This document shows positions 36,156-46,100 of a DNA stretch of 64,000 nt, one piece after another. Under the pieces are notes generated by a model. The model was not told the origin of the DNA. It worked only from the letters and a program-made list of their open reading frames with translations, and made no database searches. The first letter of the stretch is position 1, and the number at the start of each line of letters is the position of its first letter. The DNA lies in the NCBI GenBank assembly GCA_965222725.1, contig OZ244969.1, positions 5,332,001 through 5,396,000 of the forward strand, given 5' to 3'. The position numbers were made by a program, and so were the translations under genes. Source of the stretch: GCA-2748575 sp965222725. Its GTDB lineage: Bacteria > Pseudomonadota > Gammaproteobacteria > Pseudomonadales > Ketobacteraceae.

Positions 36156-38048
36156 ATGAATCAGCTTCTCAGTGATATGGCACAGTTTCACTTTCTTCGC
36201 CCGGAATGGTTTGCGGCGTTGTTGCCTGTGGTATTGCTGATCATTCTGCTGTGGAACCGCCGCTCAGCCTATGGCAGCTGGCAACAGGTGATTGCACCGC
36301 ACCTGCTGCGCCACCTGCTGGAAGGCAGCGGCCAGCGCAAAAAACGCGGCCCGGTTATTCTGCTGCTGGTTGCCTGGGTGGTAACCGTGTTTGCCCTGGC
36401 GGGCCCCACCTGGAACAAATTGCCCCAAGCGGTGCAGAAAAAAGTGAATGCCCAGATCATTGTCATGGACCTGTCCCTGTCCATGTTTGCCCAGGATGTG
36501 TCCCCCTCGCGGCTGGAAAGAGCCCGCTATAAACTCAGCGATATTCTGCGCCGCAGCAAGGAAGGCCTGACCGGACTGGTGGTGTTTGCCGGCACCCCGC
36601 ACGTGGTAACCCCGTTGACCGACGACACCCGCACTATTCTGAGCATGGTGGATTCTTTATCGCCGGATATTATGCCTATCCCCGGCAGCGATCCTGCCGC
36701 CGCGGTCATCAAAGCCAAAGACGTGCTGCAACAGGGTGGTATGTACCAGGGCCATATTATTCTGCTGACCGACGACCTGCCTGCCGACTTTCTGGATGAA
36801 GTCAAAGGCGAACTCAACCGGGCGGATACCCCTGTTTCCATTTTTGCCATTGGCACCAGTGAAGGGTCACCCATTTCGCTCCCCGGCGGCAGCTTTGTCA
36901 AAGATGAGTCCGGCAGCATTGTGGTGGCCAAAGTCAATGAAAACACCATGAAAACGGCAGCCCGACAGCTGGGCGGACGCTTCACCACCCTGACTTACTC
37001 CGACGAAGACATCGATTACCTGCTGGACTTTAAAGCCACCCTGCTGGACCAGGAGATGAAAGAAACCGAGCGGGATTTTGATACCTGGGATGAAATGGGC
37101 CACTGGCTGGTGGTGCTGTTACTTCCCCTGGCTGCTGCCGGGTACCGCAAAGGCTGGCTGGGCAGCCTGTTGCTGCCGGTGGTTGCCGTGAGCGCCTTAG
37201 GCATGGCCGAGCCGGCACAGGCCAACCTGTGGGATGATTTGTGGCAGACCCCGGACCAGCAGGGCCAGCAAGCCTGGCGTGGTGAACAATACGATAACGC
37301 CGCCGAAAAATTTGCCGACCCGCAATGGAAAGGCAGCGCCTATTACCGCAGTGAAAACTACGAACAGGCCGAAATAGAATTTGCCAAATCCGACACCGCC
37401 GACGCCCATTACAATCGCGGCAACGCCCTGGCCAGACAGCAGAAAATTGAAGAAGCCATGGCCGCCTACGAAACTGCGCTGGAAAAAAACCCGGACCTGG
37501 AAGATGCCAAAAAAAATCTGGAACTGCTGAAGAAACTGCAGGAACAACAAAAGCAGGAAGGCCAGGAAGGTGAAGACGGCGAGGATTCCGACGAAAAGGA
37601 CTCGGACCAGAACCAGCCCAAAGACCAGAACCAGAGTAACCAGCAAGAGAATCAACAACAGGATCAGCAGGATCAGGGCCAGGAACAATCCGGCGACAGC
37701 GAAGAACAAAGCGAGCAGCAGTCCGGCCAGCAGCAAGAACAGGATCAGGAAAAAGAAACAGATCAGCAGAACCGGCAGGGTCAGCAGGAAAACGAGAAGG
37801 AAAAGGAAAACCCTGAAGAACAACAACAGGGGCAGGAACCTTCTGACGAGGAACAACAACAGGAAGAACAACCGCCCCGCCCCATTGCACCCAAGCTGCA
37901 GGATTCCCAGGAATCAGCAGAAGATCAGCAGGCCTTACAGCAATGGCTGGAACGGGTACCCGATGAGCCCGGCGGCCTGCTGCGCAGAAAATTTAAAATG
38001 GAATCCAAATTGCGTAACCGCAACGAACTGGAATCGCAAGCCTGGTAA
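36156..38048 (+). CDS. VWA-TPR fusion membrane protein (BatB/BatC-like)
   Basis: A 630-residue protein that joins BatB and BatC functions. Two N-terminal helices (about 17-30 and 65-85) precede a VWA domain (about 95-300, DLSLSM and TDDLPAD). A helix pair follows near 315-350, then TPR repeats (about 385-455; YNRGNALARQQKIEEAMAAY) and a long acidic, glutamine-rich low-complexity tail (about 460-600) before a short folded end. Such fusions are common in gammaproteobacteria. The start is 8 bases after the BatA-like stop. Confidence 0.92.
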   Translation: MNQLLSDMAQFHFLRPEWFAALLPVVLLIILLWNRRSAYGSWQQVIAPHLLRHLLEGSGQRKKRGPVILLLVAWVVTVFALAGPTWNKLPQAVQKKVNAQIIVMDLSLSMFAQDVSPSRLERARYKLSDILRRSKEGLTGLVVFAGTPHVVTPLTDDTRTILSMVDSLSPDIMPIPGSDPAAAVIKAKDVLQQGGMYQGHIILLTDDLPADFLDEVKGELNRADTPVSIFAIGTSEGSPISLPGGSFVKDESGSIVVAKVNENTMKTAARQLGGRFTTLTYSDEDIDYLLDFKATLLDQEMKETERDFDTWDEMGHWLVVLLLPLAAAGYRKGWLGSLLLPVVAVSALGMAEPAQANLWDDLWQTPDQQGQQAWRGEQYDNAAEKFADPQWKGSAYYRSENYEQAEIEFAKSDTADAHYNRGNALARQQKIEEAMAAYETALEKNPDLEDAKKNLELLKKLQEQQKQEGQEGEDGEDSDEKDSDQNQPKDQNQSNQQENQQQDQQDQGQEQSGDSEEQSEQQSGQQQEQDQEKETDQQNRQGQQENEKEKENPEEQQQGQEPSDEEQQQEEQPPRPIAPKLQDSQESAEDQQALQQWLERVPDEPGGLLRRKFKMESKLRNRNELESQAW

Positions 38049-38062
38049 CCACTGGAACTAAC

Positions 38063-39784
38063 ATGAAACTGACGATTAACGCTTTATTCACTACGCTGTT
38101 TTTACTGCTGGGCCTGGGCTCTTCCGCCTGGGCCGTGGATATAACAGCCTCCGTGGACACCCACAAACTGGAACAGGGCGACAGCCTGGTACTGACCGTG
38201 CAGGTAAACGAACTGGCCATGGGCAAAAAGCCGGATTTCAGCGTGCTGGAAGATCAGTTCAGAATTCTGGGCACCACCACCCAGCAACGCACCCGCATTG
38301 TGAACGATCAGATGGAATCCAGCATGAGCTGGAACCTGACCCTGATTCCCAAAGCCACCGGCTACATTGTGATTCCCCCCATTGCCTACGAAAACGCCCA
38401 GTCCAAACCCATTACCATTCAGGTGGCCAAGCGTTCCACCAGTAACAAGCACAATGGCAAAAACCTGGTGTTTATTGAAGCCAGCGTGGACAAGGAATCC
38501 GTGTACGTGCAGGAACAGGTGGTACTGACACTGCGCCTGTACCGCCGTACCCAGATTATCGATCCGACATGGACGCCCCCGGAAATCGACAACGCAGTCA
38601 TGGAACGACTGACCGATTCCCGCACCTTCCAGACCGCCATCGACGGCTATACCTATCAGGTGACCGAAAACACCTTTGCGGTTTTTCCGCAGAAATCCGG
38701 CACCATGGTGATTCCCGAATCCCGCCTGGCGGCGGTGATCGGCACCGGCAACCGTGGTGGCTTTTTCTTTGATCCGTTTTCCTCCGCCGGTAAACAGATT
38801 CAGCGCACTACCCAGCGAATTGAGGTGGATGTAAAACCCATTCCCGACAGCTACCCCAACCGGCCCTGGCTGCCCTCCAAATCCGTGGGTCTGGCGGACC
38901 AGTGGACTCCGGAAAATGCAGAGTTCAAAGTGGGCGAGGCCGTTACCCGCACCATTATTCTGCAGGCTAAAGGCATTACCGCCACCGCCCTGCCCACCAT
39001 TCCGGTACCCCAGAGCGACAAATTCAAGGTTTACCCGGACAAAGCCGACACCCAGAGCACTGTCGATGCCGACGGCATGGTGAGCCAGCGGGTGGAATCC
39101 TACGCCTTTATTCCCACCGAAGCGGGCACAGTAACCCTGCCGGAGATTCAGGTAAGCTGGTGGGATGTCACCCGGGACCAGCTGAAAACCGCCACCCTCC
39201 CGGCCCAAACCATAGAAGTGAAAGGCACCGCCACCGTACAACGCACGGATCAATCCGTAGCAGCGCCGCCCGCCAGTACCCCGGCCCCATCCACCGCACC
39301 ACCATCAATGGCAGCGGATGAACCCATGGTAAGCACCACCTGGCAGTGGATTGCGGTGGTCAGCACCGGACTGTGGGTTCTGACACTGGTGGCATTGATT
39401 CTGGTGGCCAGAAAGGGCAAAAACAGCGCCAAAACCACCAGCGAACCGGAAGAAGCCCCCCGCCTTTCACTGAAAGAGGCAAAAACCGCACTGAAAAAGG
39501 CCTGCCAGGAAGACAACCCCACCGCCGCCCGCCAGGCGCTGGTGGACTGGGGCAATGCCACCTTTACCCTGGCCAACTGCCATTCCATCGGTGATGTCAG
39601 TCGGCATATTCAGTCGGAGAAATGCCGCTCCGCCATCCGCGAACTGGAAATTCTGCTGTACCGCCAGGCAGCCGAAGGCGATTGGGACGGCACCTACCTG
39701 TGGGAAGCCATAGAAGAAGTGGAACATGCCAAAGCAGCCAGCGATCGTGAACCGGCGCTGCAGCCGCTCTATCCCGGTGCCTAG
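38063..39784 (+). CDS. BatD-like oxygen-tolerance protein
   Basis: A 573-residue protein with a signal peptide (residues 1-20, ending SSAWA), repeated beta-sandwich domains (about 22-390) with the BatD pattern TASVDTHKLEQGDSLVLTV, then a proline-rich spacer, one membrane helix (about 430-450) and a cytoplasmic helical tail. BatD caps the Bat complex on the periplasmic side. This is the last gene of the operon. A hairpin without a T-run lies 66 bases downstream. Confidence 0.9.
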   Translation: MKLTINALFTTLFLLLGLGSSAWAVDITASVDTHKLEQGDSLVLTVQVNELAMGKKPDFSVLEDQFRILGTTTQQRTRIVNDQMESSMSWNLTLIPKATGYIVIPPIAYENAQSKPITIQVAKRSTSNKHNGKNLVFIEASVDKESVYVQEQVVLTLRLYRRTQIIDPTWTPPEIDNAVMERLTDSRTFQTAIDGYTYQVTENTFAVFPQKSGTMVIPESRLAAVIGTGNRGGFFFDPFSSAGKQIQRTTQRIEVDVKPIPDSYPNRPWLPSKSVGLADQWTPENAEFKVGEAVTRTIILQAKGITATALPTIPVPQSDKFKVYPDKADTQSTVDADGMVSQRVESYAFIPTEAGTVTLPEIQVSWWDVTRDQLKTATLPAQTIEVKGTATVQRTDQSVAAPPASTPAPSTAPPSMAADEPMVSTTWQWIAVVSTGLWVLTLVALILVARKGKNSAKTTSEPEEAPRLSLKEAKTALKKACQEDNPTAARQALVDWGNATFTLANCHSIGDVSRHIQSEKCRSAIRELEILLYRQAAEGDWDGTYLWEAIEEVEHAKAASDREPALQPLYPGA

Positions 39785-40148
39785 TCTGTCCCGGCCTGTC
39801 AGCCCAGCTCCCTGCAACGGCCTCTGAGCCCCCACTTGATCCCTTCTTGACCCGCCGGCGATGACAACAGCCGGTGGGTTATCCGCCGCTTGAGTCACTG
39901 CATCGGCAGCTGTACAGCAAAAATTTCCACTCTTTACTACCCGTACACCCTGGGCTTCACCCCAAAACCGGCGCCACCCGCCATCATAAATTGATGATTT
40001 AACAGCATTTATTCCTCCACACCCCTTCTCTGGCCGGCACTATTCCTGTTGCCGGACACTCCGGATACGCGCCGTTTCCCCCATTTTCCATTCACCCCTG
40101 CTGATTTGTTCTATCATTAAAAAGTCGGTTAATTTTTTAGGAAAGATT
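39785..40148. other. 364-base intergenic region before the chemosensory-like cluster
   Basis: No gene seen. It holds one strong hairpin near the left end and must hold the cluster promoter. The last bases before the first cluster gene contain AGGAAAG as ribosome binding site. I see no convincing flagellar (sigma-28) or sigma-54 element. Confidence 0.5.
39850..39879 (+). terminator. Hairpin at the end of the Bat operon
   Basis: ACCCGCCGGC (39850-39859) can pair with GCCGGTGGGT (39870-39879) through ten pairs including one G-T. No T-run follows, so it may be a factor-assisted terminator or 3'-end stabiliser. Confidence 0.4.
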
Positions 40149-41018
40149 ATGCGCGCAGGTGTTGATAACAAAAGAATTACAGCGGTTTTACTGGCTGGTT
40201 TTTGTGTTCTGCATATCCCGGCCGCCATGGGTGCTGATGGTCAGACTGCAATGGTAAGCATTCTTACCTACGCCATTCCGGTGATTTTGCTGGTGGCACA
40301 GTACCTGTTTCTCAAGTCCAGGCACCAGAAACAGATCAGCGAGCTGAACGGCCAGCTGAACAGCGTCAATCAGCAAATGAAAGACATGGTGCCCCGTGAA
40401 AGCCTGGAACAGCAACGCATTGAAAGCTCTCAGGAAATCGCCAGCGTACGCTCCTCTCTTGAACAGGTGGAACACGAAGCCGACAGCGCCCGGCATGAGC
40501 TGAGCCAGCAGCTGGCAGATACCCGCAACGGTCTGGAGCAGCAACTGTCAGACATGCAGCAATCCCACAACAGTACCTGTGGTGAGCTGGACAGCCAGAT
40601 AGTGGCGGTTACCAAGGCCGTTGAAGAGCTGCTGGCAGTGACCAACACCATTGAACGCTGGCACGAAGGCATGACCGACATCATGCAGCACAACAAGAAC
40701 ATGCAGAAACAGATCGGCGACTTCCAGAACATTGTGGGGCAGATCGGCATCCTGTCTCTCAACGCAGCGATTGAAGCGGCCCGCGCCGGTGAACACGGCC
40801 GAGGCTTTGCCGTGGTGGCCGATGAAGTGCGCAAACTGTCCATGAACGCCCAGAACCTGAATGAGGATTACCGCCACAATCTGAATAAAAATGCCATGAT
40901 TGCCACGCTGGCTTTTCAGGACATTCAGGCCGGGGGAAAAATGATTATTACCGCCATCCAAAATGTGAAGACACAAATTTCCATGGCCCACAACACACTG
41001 GTCAACAGGGCGGGATAA
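40149..41018 (+). CDS. Miniature methyl-accepting chemotaxis-type protein without a ligand-binding domain
   Basis: A 289-residue protein. Two membrane helices lie at the N-terminus (about 8-25 and 32-55) with only a few residues between them, so there is no periplasmic sensor and no HAMP domain. A coiled-coil stalk (about 60-175) leads to a well conserved receptor tip, LNAAIEAARAGEHGRGFAVV followed by ADEVRKL (about 197-225), then a return helix of about 60 residues. The tip is the part that contacts CheA and CheW, so this can still nucleate a signalling array, but it lacks long adaptation arms. It is the first gene of the cluster and its stop abuts the next ATG. Sensing from within the membrane, or a structural role, are both possible. 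Confidence 0.85.
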   Translation: MRAGVDNKRITAVLLAGFCVLHIPAAMGADGQTAMVSILTYAIPVILLVAQYLFLKSRHQKQISELNGQLNSVNQQMKDMVPRESLEQQRIESSQEIASVRSSLEQVEHEADSARHELSQQLADTRNGLEQQLSDMQQSHNSTCGELDSQIVAVTKAVEELLAVTNTIERWHEGMTDIMQHNKNMQKQIGDFQNIVGQIGILSLNAAIEAARAGEHGRGFAVVADEVRKLSMNAQNLNEDYRHNLNKNAMIATLAFQDIQAGGKMIITAIQNVKTQISMAHNTLVNRAG

Positions 41019-41609
41019 ATGTCCAAGGATTTTTCACAAGTTCAGGAAAACCTGGCAAAAATGCTGGAAGTGGCACTTGAGACTACACTCAAGGAATCCG
41101 CGAGTGACAGCTCATGGAGTTTCAAGCGTGAAAACAGTGTCAACGGCTTTGGCATGAAGCACTGTATCGTGCTGACCATTTCCTCCTTCCGGTTTCGTGT
41201 CATGGTTATTATTCACCTTAGCGTGAACGACCGGTTAAAGCGCTTTCTTGCCGATATTATGGGTGCCAAATTACAGGAAGTGGATGACGAAAAACTGATT
41301 GACCGCCTGCTGGAGCTAAGCAACAGCTTTTGTGGCCACATCAAACGTCATCTGCAGGACACCTGCCCTCCTCTGGGCATGTCCACACCTAATCTGCTGG
41401 ACAGCGCCTGCCTGGAGCTGGATGACGTGGTGGAAATAGCACATGAAGCCCACGTTAAAGCCACCGACGCCGGCGGCAGCGAGCCCCTGTTTGGCGCCAG
41501 CGCGCTGGTAAGCCTGCTGGATGAAACGGATTTCAACATCAATCAGCCTCAAACCTCCGACCAGGGGGGCGGAGATTTCGAGAGCTTCGGAGAACTGGAA
41601 CTGTTCTGA
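41019..41609 (+). CDS. CheX-like protein with a C-terminal LELF tail
   Basis: A 196-residue soluble protein. The region about 90-130 carries ExxNxxxG, the catalytic signature of CheC/CheX/FliY phosphatases: Glu99, Asn102 and Gly106 in ELSNSFCG. Before it are strands and a helix consistent with a CheX fold. The fold call rests on this motif and on context, not a search. CheX enzymes dephosphorylate CheY-P. The last residues are FGELELF, closely matching the end of the next gene product. The start codon directly follows the stop of the receptor-like gene, with no spacer, so translation must be coupled. Confidence 0.6.
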   Translation: MSKDFSQVQENLAKMLEVALETTLKESASDSSWSFKRENSVNGFGMKHCIVLTISSFRFRVMVIIHLSVNDRLKRFLADIMGAKLQEVDDEKLIDRLLELSNSFCGHIKRHLQDTCPPLGMSTPNLLDSACLELDDVVEIAHEAHVKATDAGGSEPLFGASALVSLLDETDFNINQPQTSDQGGGDFESFGELELF

Positions 41610-41651
41610 GTTTTTTGTAAACCAACAAATCTGACTAACGGAAGTTTGCTC

Positions 41652-42644
41652 ATGATTAAGTTTGATAAAAGTCTGGTAAGTAAGGTCTTGGTCTTTGAAG
41701 ATGACAAAGACATTCAGGCAACCATTAAGGAATTTTGCGACAACAATGGTCTGGTAGCGCTGCGGCAACAAAGCTACTCCGCCATGAAGGTACTTTATTC
41801 AAATATCGACCTGGGCGGTGTACTGCTATCGGAAACCAGCCACGACAGTGCCGAAGGTATTCACGATGGTTTTGATCTGGCAGTCAGGATTCACAAGATT
41901 CGTCCGGAGCTGCCTATTTTTATGCGCCGGGAAGACCGCGAAGACAAAGAAGATCTGAGCGAAGATCAGCAGGCTGCCATTGCCGGCGTGTACAGCATCA
42001 AGAACATGAACAAGCTGCTGGAAATGGCAGACCAGTATCTCGCGGATACCGAATACCCCATTTCCCTGATTCGCCGGATTGAAGAGGTCACCATTTCCTC
42101 GCTGGAATCCACCTTCAAAAACACCACGGTAAAACTGGCCCTGCCTTACCTGGTAAAAGATAAACTCACTTACGGCGACATCGTTAGTCTGCTGCCGGTT
42201 CAGGCGCCCTGGTTTAACGGCTATATGATGCTGCAATCCGAAGAAGAACCCATGATTCATATGATCAATGCCGGAAAAACCGCCATCGAAAATAATCAGG
42301 TGGATTTTCGTGATGTCATGGGCCTGCTCAGTGAAATTTCCAATATGGCCTGGGGCGGTTTGAAAACCAGATTGCTCAGCCTGCACCCGCCGGACTACGA
42401 GGAAAGGCATCTGATCGCCGTACCCATTACGGTGAATCAGTACAAGGAGTATATCTCCTTTGGTACCGACCGTTCCCAGTTGTGTTTTGAGTACACCATT
42501 TATGATAACGAACATAAAGTGGAACCGGTCAAACTCTTCCAGAAGTTTATCTTCAATATTAAATGGTCGCCTGAAGAGTACCGCGAAGCGGACGAAAACA
42601 CCGTTGAAGAACTGGTGGAAAGTGGCGCCCTGGAATTATTCTGA
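41652..42644 (+). CDS. Pseudoreceiver-CheX fusion with a C-terminal LELF tail
   Basis: A 330-residue protein. Residues about 8-125 have a receiver fold: the acidic pocket FEDDKD is kept, and Lys is kept near YSIKNMNK, but the acceptor Asp is replaced after strand 3 (GVLLSETS), so phosphorylation is unlikely. Residues about 135-270 form a CheX-like domain with ExxNxxxG as Glu228, Asn231 and Gly235 in SEISNMAWGG. The ending is ESGALELF. The ATG at 41652 is chosen because GGAAG lies eight bases upstream; a TTG six bases earlier is less likely. It is separated from the CheX-like gene by 42 bases and from cheY by 39. Confidence 0.65.
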   Translation: MIKFDKSLVSKVLVFEDDKDIQATIKEFCDNNGLVALRQQSYSAMKVLYSNIDLGGVLLSETSHDSAEGIHDGFDLAVRIHKIRPELPIFMRREDREDKEDLSEDQQAAIAGVYSIKNMNKLLEMADQYLADTEYPISLIRRIEEVTISSLESTFKNTTVKLALPYLVKDKLTYGDIVSLLPVQAPWFNGYMMLQSEEEPMIHMINAGKTAIENNQVDFRDVMGLLSEISNMAWGGLKTRLLSLHPPDYEERHLIAVPITVNQYKEYISFGTDRSQLCFEYTIYDNEHKVEPVKLFQKFIFNIKWSPEEYREADENTVEELVESGALELF

Positions 42645-42683
42645 ATCTGAATCAAACCAACTATTAGCAAGAGGTTTATAGAC

Positions 42684-43052
42684 ATGGCACAGATACTGGT
42701 TGTTGACGACAGCGCAGCAATTCGCAACGAAGTGGAATCTTTTCTGAAATCCAACAGCTTTACCGTTGCCACCGCGGTGGATGGCGCAGACGGCCTGAAT
42801 AAAATGCGTTCCGACGGCGAAATCAAACTGGTAATTTCCGATGTAAACATGCCCAACATGGATGGTCTGACCATGGTGGAAAAAATACGCGGTGAACTGG
42901 GCAACAGTGGCGTAAACATCATCATGCTTACCACCGAGAATGATCCCAACATGAAAAACCGCGGCAAGGCTGCCGGTGTTAAAGGTTGGATTGTTAAGCC
43001 ATTTAACGGCGCGGCAGCACTGGGCGCAATCCAGAAGCTGGTATCGGGATGA
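42684..43052 (+). CDS. CheY-like single-domain response regulator
   Basis: A 122-residue free-standing receiver. All key residues are present: the acidic pair in VVDDSA, acceptor Asp53 in ISDVNMPNMDG, Thr83-Thr84 in MLTTEN and Lys105 in IVKPFN. No output domain is present, so it must act by binding a partner, as CheY does. Given its position it is the natural phosphate acceptor for the two downstream Hpt kinases and the natural substrate for the two CheX-like proteins upstream. An AGAGG lies before the ATG. Confidence 0.93.
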   Translation: MAQILVVDDSAAIRNEVESFLKSNSFTVATAVDGADGLNKMRSDGEIKLVISDVNMPNMDGLTMVEKIRGELGNSGVNIIMLTTENDPNMKNRGKAAGVKGWIVKPFNGAAALGAIQKLVSG

Positions 43053-43101
43053 TATGAAGCTGACTCACTGTATCACTTGATATCTACCGGGGAAGGTAAA
43101 T

Positions 43102-46100
43102 ATGCCAACATTAAGTTTTAATCAAAAGGTCTGGGCCGGTTTTATAGTCATCGTGGTCCTTCTGACCATTTCCGGCCTGTCATCTCTCTGGAATTTGTTC
43201 AGTATCGACAATTCAAATGCCCGGGTAAACGAAGTCGCAGTACCTGTGGTGAGAGAAGCGAACCAGGTACAGATTGAACTTCTCAAGTTGGCAAACCTCA
43301 GCGCATTGGGTTTTAACGCGTTAACTGCCGAGGAAATCAAACCCTACCGGGAAAATTTCGAGAAAGGCACCGACAACTTTGCCGAGCTCTATGAGCAACT
43401 CCAGCGCACTACCAAATCCGCACCGGCCATGCAGGAAACCGTGGCTGACGTAGAAACTGACTACGAAGCCTACATCACCGCTGTGCGAAGTATGTTTGAC
43501 GCCAAGGAAGCATTGCTGGTTGCCAAGGAAAAAGCCGACGAAGATGTCGAACGTATTATCGAGCTGGTAGGCCGCCTGAGTGATGCTATGGCCAATATCA
43601 TGTGGTACGAGGATTACGATCACGCCGAGGAAATGGAACTGGTGATGGGCAACCTGAACATGGCGGAAACCATTTACCTCAGGGCTATCAAACAGGCAGA
43701 GGAATTGCAACGAACCACTGAGCAGGAACGCCTGGAAACTGCTGAGGATGACTTTTCCTTTATTCTTGATGATGGCCAGCGCTGGATGGACAAAGGGCTA
43801 GTGATTTTCGGAGATTTCGGCCCTCAGAAAATGATTGAAAACACCCGAAAAAAGCTGGAAGCAGTTCGTGAAGGTGTAGCCAAAGAGGACGGTCTGGCCA
43901 AATTCAAAACCGAGCAACTGGAGCAGGCAGAACTGGCCCGGGAAAAACTGCTGGAATCCAAAGACTCTGTTAACAAGGCCGTTGCCGGGCTGGATAAACT
44001 GCTGGATTCGGCCGACAACCAGTTCAACCGCCTGCAAAGCGAACTCACCGGCACCCTGGATTTTGGTATCAAGAGCGCCGCCATTATTATGGTGATTCTG
44101 CTGGCACTGGCCACCCAGAACTTTAACTCCATGCGCCTGGCCATTCGCAAGAAAATGGACGACCTGGCGCAGCTCAATAACATTGGCGGCACCCTGGCCT
44201 CGGCCCGGGATCAGAGCACCGCGCTGGATTCCGTACTCCATGCCATGAGTGAAAAGGTGGGCGTGGATCGCGGCTCGGTATATCTGTTCAATAAAGAAAA
44301 CCAGCTGGAAGCCAAAGCCTTTATGCCTCCCATGGCGGTGGACGCCACCCGCGCTATTACCTTTGAAATGGGTAAAGGGATTCTCGGCCGGGCGGCTGAA
44401 GCCAAAAAATCCATCTTTGTGGCCGACACCACCAGGGATTCCAACTACATCGCCAAAGAAGGCGAACAACCCCGCGCCCTGCTCTGCGTTCCTCTGGTAG
44501 ACAAAGACGTGCTGATCGGGGTCATGAACTTCTCCGGCGACATCAAAAAAGTGGCCTTTGCCGACAGTGACTACGAGTTTGTTTCTTCGGTGGCGGTGTC
44601 ACTGGTCACCACCATCAAGAACATCCGCATGGTGGAAGTGATCGAAGAGCACAACCGCAACCTGGAGAAAAAAGTCGAAGAGCGCACCGCCGCCCTGAAA
44701 CAGAAAAACGACGATATCGCCAACATGCTCTCCAACATGCATCAGGGCCTGTTTACCATTATCGAAGGCGGCAAGATCCACCCCGAATACGCGGCCTATC
44801 TGGAAAACATTTTCGAAACCAAGGATATTGCCGACCGCGACTTTACCGAGCTGCTGTTCAAGCATTCCCGCCTGAGCACCGATGTGATCGATTCCGCCAC
44901 CACCGCGGTGGCCTCCATCGTGGGCGAAGACAGCATGATGTACGATTTCAACTCCCACCTGCTGGTGAAAGAGTTAACCCTGCAGTTTGCCGAGCTGCCG
45001 GACAAACTGATTGAACTGGACTGGGATCCCATTATCGATGAAGACGATACGGTCTCCAAACTGATGGTAACCGTGCGCGATGTGACCGAACTGAAAGCCC
45101 TGGAAGCCGAAGCGGAAGGACAGAAACAGGAGCTGATGATCATCGGCGAAATCCTGGCCATCGACGGCGAGAAGTTCAACGAGTTTGTGGAAGGCTCCGA
45201 GCAGTTTGTGGAGAAATGCCGTTCACTGATTGCAGAAACCAAGGAGAAAGACCCCGAAACCCTGGCGGAACTGTTCCGCAACATGCACACGGTAAAAGGC
45301 AACGCCCGGACCTACGGCTTCAAGCACATTACCGAAACTGTGCACGAAGTGGAAAACACCTACGATCGCCTGAGAAAAGAAGAAGAACTCAGCTGGGATC
45401 CCGATTCACTGCTGGACGAGCTGCAACAGGCAGAAAAAGCCATTAAACGCTACAGCGGTATTTTCTCGGAAAAACTCGGCAAGATTGCCGCCGGCTCCGG
45501 GCCATCCATTGATCGCGAGCGGGTGCACCGCCTGATGGATCAGATCTCCGCCCTGGGCGACACGGCCCTGCCGGAAAACGTGGTGTCCATTGTCAGAGAC
45601 ACCTATGAAACCCTGGCCACCATTGAAGCCAAACCCATCAACGATGTGATTAAAGATGTGGTGGGTTCCGTGCAAAACCTGGCGGCGGAACTGGGCAAAC
45701 CCAAACCCACCGTGGACGTAGACAGCGGCGAAGTACTGATTCGCAGCCATGCGCAAAACACCCTGGTCAACACCTTTATGCACGTCATGCGCAACGCCGT
45801 GGACCACGGCCTGGAAATGCCCGATGAGCGGGTGGCCAAAGGCAAACCGGAGGCCGGTACCATTCGCATCTCCACCAGCGAAACCGACAAGCTGGTGTCC
45901 TTTGCCATTCGTGATGATGGCCGGGGCATTGCCCTGACCAAGGTGTTTGAAAAAGCCAAACAGCTGGGAGTTTATCCGGAGGACGCCCCTCGCCCACCGG
46001 ATCAGGAAGTGGCAAACCTGATTTTTTCCTCCGGTTTCTCAACCGCGGATGAAGTCTCCGAAATTTCCGGCCGCGGCGTAGGCATGGATGCGGTGAAGGA

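Noticed and set aside
38102..39253. A 383-codon minus-strand frame opposite BatD
   Set aside because: Glycine- and histidine-rich antisense shadow; BatD fits the operon and its family pattern.
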